Positions 32,124 to 41,668 of a DNA stretch of 64,000 nt are shown here, one piece after another; position 1 is the first letter of the stretch; every line of letters starts with the position of its first letter. Source of the DNA: Cryptomeria japonica (taxonomy: Eukaryota; Streptophyta; Pinopsida; Cupressales; Cupressaceae); the NCBI RefSeq assembly GCF_030272615.1, contig NC_081407.1, positions 102,533,897 to 102,597,896 on the forward strand, read 5' to 3'. Both the position numbers and the translations under genes were made by a program. A model generated the notes under the pieces. That model saw only the letters and a program-made list of their open reading frames with translations. It had not been told where the DNA came from and searched no databases.

Positions 32124-34769
32124 CTAGGCTTCAGTGGATGGAAATGAAGGCAAGATCAACATTAGCACACACCTTGAAGGGTGATGGATTGATGGAGGAC
32201 AAATGGATCTCAGATTGTGAGATTTGGATGGAGGAATAGGTTGGGATTTTGGGACATAAGGGCCCAAAATGGATGAAGAAGGTGATGGAGGAACAAATTT
32301 GAGAGGGTTGGATGGAGGAATAGCAATTTTGGATGCCAAGTTGGATGTTTCTTTAGGCTTTTGTGCTTCAAGGAGCTTCTTAGGGATCCACATGGTTTTT
32401 TATTTTTCATGCTTTTGTGGTTCCTTGGAGTGCATTGCTTGCACAAGGGATGTAGGAACCCATATATATTTTGAATTTTCTTTATTTTGCTCAGTGGGCC
32501 TTTCTGACCTTTTGAATATATATTTTTCTTTATAGATCATATTGTTCTTTGTTTTGACATGTCGATTATATTGGACATGTTGATCCTTGAATACATGTGG
32601 ATTGCTAGACTTATGATGCTTATACTTGGCATCCAAATTGCTTGGAAGAGGGAATGAATGTCGGTGTGGATGGGAATGATATGGAGGCATGTGGGATGGA
32701 TGGAAGGTTCTCCAAGATGTGTGCCTTTGCTGATGTTGCATAGGAGATGGAGGGATATAGGGACCTAGAATGGATGGAAGTGATGATGGGGAAGGTGGAC
32801 ATTTGGATTTTGACTTTGAAGGGATACCAACGCCTTGAGTGTGAGCTCTGTAGCCATGACCATTAGTATACTCTTTGATATGAAGGGGTTCCTGCTTATG
32901 GAGATCTACTCCTTTGCCTTTATGAATATTTTGACTTGAAGGATACTCTTTGCTTTGGGAAGAAGACGTGAGTCCATTATGAGGTGGATATGATATGAGA
33001 GAAATAATTAGATCTTGAAGTGGATCGGATTGCACAAAAGTGGAAGAACCCATTATGCATGTCGAGGGTTCATGAACATCTTGCACTGACACGTTAGAAT
33101 CATGAAGGGAATTAGGATCATGAGAGGGACTAGGATTATGAGGGTGACTAGGATTGTGTTGTGGACATGGTTCAATGAAAGGCTCTTCAAGAGATGGAAT
33201 TGGAGAAATAATGGGATCATCAAAAGAAATGATATCTTGGAGTGGATATGGAGCATTAAGACAAGGAGATGGAGGAACAAGTGTATCTTGTGGAGAATCT
33301 GAAGGAATAATTTGATCTTGACAAGGAGGAAGATCATTGGATTCCTCTTTAAAATTGCTTTGCTCTTGACTTTCAATGGGATCATCAGAAAGGATGGAAG
33401 GGATATCTTGATCTTGCTCGGGGAATGGAGTGTCAATAGGACTTTGGATAGGATGGACAAGAATAGGGGAATCATCATGAGTGTCTGGGAACATGGGGTC
33501 CTGGTCAACAATTGGATGGGATGATAAGGTTTCAGGATTTTGATCTTGATTTTCTTTAGGACTCATTTCTTCATGATCTAAATTATCCTCTTGACATGGG
33601 GTTGGACTTCGGATATGCCTGGGGGATTCTGACAAGGAAGCAATGCTTTGGCATGAAGGAAATGCACTTTGAACATTTGTGATGGATTCTGGCAAGGAAT
33701 CAATGCTTGAACATGAGGAAGAGGGACTTTGAAGGGGGTCCTCTAAAATAGGTAATGGCAATAAAGTGCATGATGGCATTGGGTCTTGTATTTCTGAAAC
33801 ATGACAAGGATGTGCATCATGAATTGGATTATCTTGGCAATCAATTATGGATAGCTCTTGGATAATTGCATCCTTGGGTGTATTATTTTATGAGGACAAT
33901 ATAGAAGATTCTTGGGAAACTTCTAAAGGTGTAGGGATAGATGCCACTAGAGAGTCAATTTGTTTATGGGGGGATGAGGCATTGCTAGACATAAGTGTAT
34001 TATTTTGATCTTCCTCAAAGAACTCACTTGGTAGTTTCCTTAAGATCATTGCAATAAAGCCACCTTTCTTTCAAGGTTTTGACATAGTTGTATCTGGAAT
34101 TTGAACTTGTTTGGCAAGGCGTTGGTTCTGATCTAATGTCATGTTTTGATATTGGACTTGGTTCAATTGTTCTGACATGTTTGAAACTTGGGTTGGTGTG
34201 TGCTGCAACCTTTGTTTTTGAATGTTTGGTTGGGGTTGTTGACATTGAGATGTTGATTGAACTTGTTGATATTCCACCATTGGTTGAACCATTTGTTGAC
34301 ATTGTATAGTTGGTTGGACATATTGTTGAAAATTTGATTGATAGTAAACACCTTCTTGTTCTTGTTGTGAAGGCACATAATGTTGTTGTCTCTTTTCTTG
34401 AAATTGTTTCATCATCTCTATTTGTGAGAGGAGAGCTAGTATGTCTGATCGTTCAATAAGAGATCTTACATCAATTGGCTCAATATTTGGATTTTGACCT
34501 GGAAATTTTTGAAACATTTTGGACGTTTGTGATCTATTCTTCTGAATGTTTTTCACTCTTTGTTCCAATATCTCATTTTCTTGAGCTAGCTTCTCCTCTA
34601 ACTGTTGTATTTGGAGACTTGTTTCATCATAAAAAGTTTGATCGATATTGCCTTGTTGTTGGGTTGGATATAATTGTGATTGTCTTGGATTAAAATTCAA
34701 TTGCATTGTCGGTTGATACGTCAAACTTTGTTGCATCATTGGTGCTTGAAACCTTGTTTCAATAGACAT
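32124..34769 (-). pseudogene. Element D glutamine/serine/proline-rich protein, nearly open
   Basis: From ATG 34769 (MSIETRFQAPMMQQSL) a single frame of about 880 codons runs to 32124 with only three stops (34071, about 33,880 and 32,397). First part: glutamine-rich with a likely coiled coil (LQIQQLEEKLAQENEILEQR and NIQKNRSQTSKMFQKF), then IEPIDVRSLIERSDILALLS and a Q/V/P-rich tract. The 459-codon open middle is rich in Ser, Pro, Asp and His (SPSSSCSSIDSLPES, SPTPCQEDNLDHEEM). Near the end two similar modules occur, LPSILGPYIPPSP with YIWVPTSLVQAM, and SSSILGPYVPKSQP with MWIPKKLLEAQ. No enzyme motif. A homologue lies in element C. Position after the leader suggests a gag-like protein; function unknown. 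Confidence 0.75.
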
Positions 34770-34789
34770 GTCACTATGCAATGTTTTTT

Positions 34790-36783
34790 GGGATTTTCAA
34801 GGATAATATATGATATGCAACTAAATGCAAACTAAATAGATGAAAATGCAATCTATGTTTTTGGTTGTTTTTGAAGATTTTGACAAACTTTTGAATGCAA
34901 ATCTAAAAGAGACCCTTAGGAAATTGAAATGATGTCTAGACCTCAAAGGACAAAAGGACCAAGTGACAAAAGGACAAAATGACAATGTCTCCCCTATATG
35001 CTTGGATACTAAGCTAGGTTTGATGAAATGATATTGATGACAAAAAGGACAAAAGGTTTGATAAGGTCTAGACTTCTTAACAATGACTTAGGGTTTATCA
35101 AAGATTTGGATTACTCAAGTATGACAAGACCTAGCTTTGACACCATATGCAAAAGGACAATTGCTATGATATGATAATGACTTAAGCTTAATGAAGAGAC
35201 TTAGGGTATGCAAATATGAATGTATGATAATGATATTACTCTAATGCAAGAGGACATATGCAAATAAATGACCCTTATTGATATGCAAAAGGGGTGTGAC
35301 TTAGATGAAACTTAACCTTGACAATGATCTTACAAAATCAAAACCTAGGATGAACCTAAATCTAAGTGACATGAATGTTGAGACAAGATTTTGACAAATG
35401 TTTGACAACCATGTTTGAAAGTGTTTGAACTTTGTTGGATAAAATGTTCTTGTGTTTAATCTTGTTTTGAATCAATTTGTCTTGTTTTTGAAATGAGATG
35501 CAATTCAAATTTTGACAAGCAAAGAAGACAAGATATTTCAACTTAGACTCAAGATAGTCATGCTCATTCACACATTTCTTATGGCAGGCAAGGACATTAG
35601 GTACTTGAGAGGTAGACTCGTTATGAGATTCAAGGAGAATACATAGATGCTTGACCCCACAGGCTCCCCTCCACAACACTCACTTCTCAGGGCAGCCAAG
35701 CATCAGTCCCCATGGAAATCTCCCCATGGCGAACTTAGTATCTCTTCCAAGTATCCGAACTTGTCCTTCTCAAGCAACTAGAAAGGTTTTTGGCCTCTAA
35801 AAACAAGGTGTTTAGTAAGGATTTCTGTTAAGTGTTACTCCTTGATGTCACGCAAGCGTGATTGAGACATTAAGCCCATCAAGATACCAAACAAATGTAG
35901 TCGCGCAAGCACGATTTAGACCTTGAGGCCCTACTTAGATGTTGATATGAGAAAGAGTCCAAGGGTCATCACTTCCCAAGTAACTACAATTCTCACGTAA
36001 CGCTTCCTTCAAAGCTTTTGCTCATCAGGTATTTGTTTATAGTGAGTTAGAATGCCAAGGTATTCTAGCCGTACTCACTTTGGGTCATTCCCTTCTCATG
36101 ATTATCACTTGCTTGCAAAAGCAAAGTGGTCGGGAAGGCAGGCCCTCTAAAGGTGACACACAATCAACAACACAAGCATGGTATCGAAGATCTAGATTTC
36201 TGATCACCCTAAGAAGGATGAGAGCATACTCTCCTACTCCAATGTCACACTCAACAATCAAAGCAAACAAATGTTCATTCCATCCTATTTAGAAATCACT
36301 AGGTGCCTAAAAATTAATTGCAAACACAAGATTTGGTTGTTTCTCCAAGGCAACCTGCAAAACCCAAGTTAGAAGTTCGATATGTTTAGTCTTTGGCTAT
36401 CGAATCTGCATAAAACATGTTAGTAGTTTGATTTTTTGTCTTTTCCATGCGTATGCCAAGATTATACATAGATAATTAGTACCAAAAACGAAAAAACAGA
36501 AAACAAAATGCAAAAACAAGACAATTTTTCAAGTAAAACACTGCATTTTTACCTCTGTTCTGGACTTTACACAGGCGCAGAAATCATGACACAGGCGCAG
36601 AATGTCTGAAACAAGCGCAGAATGTCTGACACAAGCATAGAATGTTTTCAACACAGGCACAAGTTGCTTCACACAGGCGCAGAAGTCCCCAGAACACCCT
36701 GCACGACCCTGTTTTTGGGTTTTTGGCCTGCAAAGCAACTTGAAAGCACTCAAAAACATAGTTAAGGGGTTAGATGGTTAGTT
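34790..36783 (-). other. Element D leader with conserved block and ACACAGGCGCAGA array
   Basis: Two kilobases between primer-binding site and reading frame. At 36,571-36,685 the motif ACACAGGCGCAGAA (plus-strand reading) is repeated about six times with changes. At 35,690-35,747, read on the minus strand, TAAGTTCGCCATGGGGAGAT and ACTGATGCTTGGCTGCC match the C leader at 21,313-21,375. No convincing frame of its own. Confidence 0.6.
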
Positions 36784-36801
36784 TTCACGTTGGGTTCACC
36801 A
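36784..36801 (-). other. Primer-binding site of element D
   Basis: Minus-strand TGGTGAACCCAACGTGAA, five bases from the LTR end at 36807; same site as in C and E with one or two changes. Confidence 0.75.
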
Positions 36802-36806
36802 ATTAA

Positions 36807-38204
36807 TGTATGTTAGGAAATAGGAAATCATCACAAGCAATATCAAAATACTAATCATTATTAGCTCAATCATGAAAGCACATTGCAATGATCTATCCTA
36901 AGCAACACTCAATAGAGACATGAAATAAAAACATTCAAAGAGAAAGTTTATGCAAACCAAAGGTGTAATTTGAATGCTCTTTCATGCGGCTCCATTGTTC
37001 TTCTTTCTTCTCCAAATAGATTTGTTGTGGATCTCACCTTCAAGTGCATGCACCTAATTGTGAAAGCAAGATTGACATTGACACAAGAATACTCGAAGTG
37101 TAAATTTGATAGTCTGATTACCAATTAGCTTTGATTGATGAAGATCATCAAATTTATAGATAAATTGGAGATAGGATCAAATTTAGCATGAAATGGATAT
37201 TAGAAGCAACTGATTTCAAAATGGGAAAAATGAGTGAAAAGAAGAAGGTTATGACACCTTCTATGTCATAAATTATGACATATTGCCAATGCAAAGCTTA
37301 GAGGACTAGAACCCTATGACATCTTGCTATGCCAAGAGTATGACGCATGAAGCACAAAAATAGGGAGCACTAAAGACAAGTTAATTAGGTGGAAATTAAA
37401 ATTAGGAAATTAGAAAATAGGTTGAAATTAGGAATTAGGAAATAATGAAATTAGAAATTAGGTAAATTAATTAATAATGTGTCATTTATTAATTAATTCA
37501 CAAAGAGGAATAATTAGCCAATTAAATGAACATTTAATTGTAATGAGAAGACTTAGGATAAATAAACAATTTATTAATCCTAAAGGAAGAAATGACACAC
37601 ACAAGGTTAAATGATTAAATCACGAAACCCTAGAAGACGAATTAGGTCTTGATTTGATTTGATTTGGGATTGATAAATGACCAATGTGATAAATGATTTG
37701 ATTGAGAAAATGCGCCAATTGATGAGGAACAATGGCAAATTGATCCAAATTGACATAATTAAGACAGATAACGATCGATGACAAATCGATCGCAAAATGA
37801 CAAGATCGACAAGAGGACAAGAATTGATGACAAAATAGCTTGCAAGACGACAAGATTGAAAATGACCATGATTGATGACAAATTGATCACAAGATGACAA
37901 AATTGAAAAGAGGACAAAACCCTAATTAGGATTGACGATGTCCAAAATGATGACAAATGAGCATGCACATTGACGCAATAGGATAAGATCGTTCAAAATC
38001 ATGACTGGATAGTGTTGTCGACAAGACCAAATTCAAAAGCGAGACAAGGAAAGAATGTAGAAGAATGACTTGATGTTCGCAAATGATAAAGACCAAATGC
38101 GTGACATAGGAGAAATGTTAATGCGACGCAAAAACCTAAAATGAGGCAATGCGCAAATGTTAAAGTATGATTCCGCAAGCGTTGACCATTTTTAGGTGTC
38201 TACA
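36807..38204 (-). repeat. 5' LTR of element D
   Basis: 1,398 bp, TGTAGACACC...CTAACATACA on the minus strand. A TATAAAT box on the minus strand at 37152-37158 is intact here, unlike in the 3' LTR, and would place transcription toward the internal region. Confidence 0.93.
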
Positions 38205-38275
38205 CTAATATTTATAGGATGGGTTGGACAGTTGTCTCACATTCCAAGATTGTATGTGGTAGTTCATTGAGAGTT
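38205..38275 (-). pseudogene. LINE remnant 1, part 1: endonuclease N-terminus
   Basis: Minus-strand reading MNYHIQSWNVRQLSNPSYKY matches the usual start of plant LINE endonuclease (SWNVRGL), with a stop just before the target duplication CTAAT of element D. The reading continues at 25783 after D is removed. Sequence upstream of it (38,276-38,750) shows no clear ORF1 and may be LINE leader or unrelated. Confidence 0.75.
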
Positions 38276-38749
38276 AGAGGTTATTTTTTTCTGGTTTAGT
38301 CTAATTAGATGTATTGTTTTCTTGAACGATCTATTAGATTTTCCTAGCCATGTGTGACATTAATAAAAGAAACTATGCACATTTATATGTTTATACTTTT
38401 GTATTCATTTGAAATTGATGATTTATATGTGTGAAATTAATTGTCATTTAGAAAATTATTTTGTAGACAATTGTTTCCAAATTTTTAATGAGAAACAAGT
38501 CAATTTTGTAATTATATATTGATTGAACATCTCAATTTCTACAAAATTAACATTAGACAACTGGTTACACAAAGAACTTTTTTTTACAAAAAAGTGATTG
38601 AACTTTTTATATTTTTTCTAAATTAAACAAATAGAAAAAATATTCTATATAATTAATATTTTCTCTAGAAAGAAATTATATATAAACCTCAAACAATGAG
38701 ATATGATTCTTAAGATGATTTCTAAAAACTAATAAATACAAAGCATTTG
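38276..38749. other. AT-rich stretch, no feature recognised
   Basis: Between LINE remnant 1 and the left arm of F. Could be LINE leader sequence. No coding signal, no clear repeat. Confidence 0.4.
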
Positions 38750-39164
38750 GTTGACAAATTTATAAATATTTTTCATTTTGTATATATTTGTTTATGATTT
38801 TTTTCAAAGTCACTTTGTGTAATATATGATTTTTAGATTTTGGACCATCCAATATCATTTTTAGATGTCTCTACTAATATTAAATTAAAATTATATGATT
38901 TGACACAATTTGTTTTATGAAAATATTGAAGATATAATAGATAATATGAAATAAAAAAATAATAATTCTTTTATTTCATCAATGAAAAAACAATTCAAAA
39001 TAATGAGATTTTTATATACAAATGAAAATTTAATATACAAAGATAAAAAAAAATTGGTGCGAATGAAATTGTCTATTCCCAACCATGCCTCACAAAAGTG
39101 ATCAATATAATTGTCAAACACTTACCATGATGACAAATTTTGGTGGTAGTCCATTACGCAATTC

Positions 39165-39630
39165 CACATACTGATATAATTTTGTGGTAGTCTTTAGAGG
39201 GTACAAAACTTGTGAGAGTAATAATGTTCAAAGTCTATATAATTTTTTGTGGTAGTATGAAGACTACATACAAAATTTGTGGAAGCAATAATGTTCAAAG
39301 TCTATATAATTTTGTGTGCTAGTCTTCACAGTGTACAAATTTGCAAAAGCAATAATGTTCAAAGTCTATATAATTTTGTGTGGTAGTCTTTAAAGAGTAC
39401 AAAACTTGTGGAAACAATAATGTTCAAAGTCTATATAATTTTGTGTGGTAGTCTTCAGAAAGTACAAAACTTGCAAAAGCAATAATGTTCAAAATCTATA
39501 TAATTTTGTGTAGTAGTCTTCAGAACGTACAAAAGTCACTGAAGCAAAAGTGTTCAAAGTCTATATAATTTTGTGTGATAGTCTTCAGAATGTACAAACC
39601 CTGTGGAAGCAATCGTGTTCAGTGTGTTTT
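39165..39630. repeat. 65-bp tandem repeats next to the F left arm
   Basis: The phrase GTTCAAAGTCTATATAATTT recurs at about 39225, 39293, 39357, 39422, 39487, 39552 with a period of 64-68 bp, each unit carrying GTGTGGTAGTCTTCAGA and a GTACAAA. The unit includes the inner end of the inverted repeat (TATAATTTTGTGGTAGTC), so the array looks like local expansion of the arm end. Confidence 0.8.
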
Positions 39631-39794
39631 CCATTGCGGAAAATTTGTAGAAGTAATTGAATGATCGTTTTCCGACATTGAAAGGTGTTGAATGTATAAT
39701 TGATTTCACACAGTGCTCAAAAATTTTCCACATTTGAATAGACTGAAAAAATTATTTTCTACACTCTCAAGGCTTCGATTTTGGCTTGGACATT

Positions 39795-41479
39795 TGTAGC
39801 GTCGTAAATTGTACGCACTTGCCACGGTGGTACAATTTCACACCTAGTTTAGCACCCGCCTTGGCGCATTTTGTATTTTGCATTGCATTTCCCCTTTAGC
39901 ACTTAATTAATCAAATTAATTAGGTCTAAGGTTCTATCTTATCATCTTCCACATCATAAAGTTGGGCCCTTTTCATTAAAGTGTGCCCCTTTCATTTTAT
40001 TCCTCCAATACATCATTTAATCTAAAACCCTAATTAGGTCCTATTTCAAACTTGGGGGCTTGATTTCGGGGGTCAAAACATCTCGAAATCACTTGTAACT
40101 TCGGGATTCACTCTAAAATCATCATATCCGATGGCCCTGAAAATTTGGTGAAAAGTTGTCAGGACCATGGCGCCCGGAGAGGACCATGGCGCCCAGAGTG
40201 CACATGGTCCCCGACATTTTTCCCAAAATTTTAGAAGCGTGATCCAATCATAAAATAAAGCTTAACCCCAAGAAATTGGTGGGAGATTCAATCTCTAGGT
40301 CGGCCAAAAGTTGAAATTAAGACCTAGGGTTTCATATATAAGAGCTCTCTTTCTTCATTTGAAAGGATCCAAATTTTTGGTTTCAGGGACCTTCTATGCA
40401 GCGAAAGAGAAGATCTTTGAAGACTTCAATAACATTCAAAATCCATCCATCAAGCATCCATCAATTTCATTCATCCATTTAGAGCTTTGAAGACATTGAA
40501 GAGCAATAGGGGATTACCGACTGAAGATTGGCTTGTACCCCTCCCTTGGGGTTGGGTATGATTTCATGTGGTTTTCATGTCTTTGCATAAGCCTCATTAT
40601 ATCATTTGTATTCATTCTTTAGATCACTTTGCATCTTGATTTGGAGCATTTACATTATCATTTACAAGCAATTAGGGTTTACTTTCTAGGTTGCTCTAGT
40701 TTGCTTACTTGCATTTTAGGATCTTGCACACACACAAGGTCTGCACACACACTACTTTTACAATACAACTTGGCTATTCGTGGAGGTGGAAATCACCAAA
40801 GTGGGGGTTTGACTAAGGCAAAACCCTATATAGCCACCCAACACACCTTTTCAGATACAAGTGCAGATTTCGGGATTCGGACGACGCCGCAAGTTGCAGA
40901 TTCGGCAGAAGCAGACGGAAACCGAGCAACACACCAAATTTCAGAGTAAAAGACCAAGACAGGGGCGTGGGGTGCCCTGGTCCTACCAGGACAGGTGCGC
41001 TGGGTGCCCTAGTCCCTGGGACAGGGGCGCTAGGCGCCCTGGTCCCTCTGTCAGACAACAAGTTTTCAGCACTTTTTGATAGCTTTCAGGTTGCCAAAAA
41101 CAACAGTTTCAAGAGCAGAATCAGGACAGTGGCGCCTACGCCCCCATCTCGAACATTTTCACTCAGATTTTAACACTGGGTACGCATTTGCATTCTTGCC
41201 TTGTCCTTGTGTTTACAGCTTTCCATTGTTTAATCTCAATTCTGCAAATCTTGCTATTAGTTCATACTTGCACTTTAGGGTTAGGGATTGAACTTGCATC
41301 ATTCTATCTATCATTTGCAACAAAGGAATAGAAATCCTAATAGGTAGCCCGTGGCTCTCTCTTCCACAAAAAGAAGTAGCCAATTGTGTGATACCTCTAG
41401 GCTCTTTTGTATTCCACAAGTGTGTGATTGAAAGTGAGATTAGGGCATATTAGCTTAGTGTCACTTTTTCCCCCACACA
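39795..41479 (+). repeat. 5' LTR of element E
   Basis: 1,685 bp. A TATATAAG box is at 40335-40342 with GAGCTCTC just after. GC-rich tandem phrases occur: AGGACCATGGCGCCC twice at 40,160-40,198 (once only in the 3' LTR) and CAGGGGCGC...GCCCTGGTCC units at 40,955-41,045. Short frames over the last segment (GTRAPSAPVPGTRAPSAP on the minus strand) are translations of these repeats, not genes. Confidence 0.94.
40335..40342 (+). promoter_or_regulatory. TATA box of element E 5' LTR
   Basis: TATATAAG, repeated at the matching place in the 3' LTR (47173-47180). Transcription would start some 30 bp downstream. Confidence 0.55.
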
Positions 41480-41482
41480 TTT

Positions 41483-41500
41483 TGGTGAACCCGACGTGAA
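41483..41500 (+). other. Primer-binding site of element E
   Basis: TGGTGAACCCGACGTGAA, three bases after the LTR end; shared with elements C and D. Confidence 0.78.
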
Positions 41501-41668
41501 TCTTATTATTGCTTTCTCTTGCATTACATTTGTTAGATCTAGATCTAGATTTAGTGTGTTTCATTTAAGTTTCATTTTCAAAAAAAAAAGAAAAAAAAAA
41601 AGGGGAAAAGAAAGAGTGTGTTTCTTTGTTTCTTTGCATTGTGTGTTTAAGTTTTATGCAATTTCAAA

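Larger units (their letters stand above)
25784..38204 (-). mobile_element. Element D: 12.4-kb non-autonomous LTR retrotransposon with an antisense gene
   Basis: LTRs of exactly equal length, 25784-27181 and 36807-38204, flanked by perfect duplication CTAAT (25779-25783 and 38205-38209). Minus-strand element: primer-binding site at 36784-36801, polypurine tract AAAGAGGGGCAAAA (minus) at 27182-27195. Between them: a 2-kb leader, one long glutamine/serine/proline-rich frame, T-rich repeats and, on the plus strand, a plant-mobile-domain gene. No protease, integrase, reverse transcriptase or RNase H motif found, so it must rely on enzymes from elsewhere. Confidence 0.93.

Noticed and set aside
40813-41079. 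Frames coding GTRAPSAPVPGTRAPSAP-like peptide in E LTRs
   Set aside because: Translation of a GC-rich tandem DNA repeat inside an LTR; no domain and variable between LTRs.
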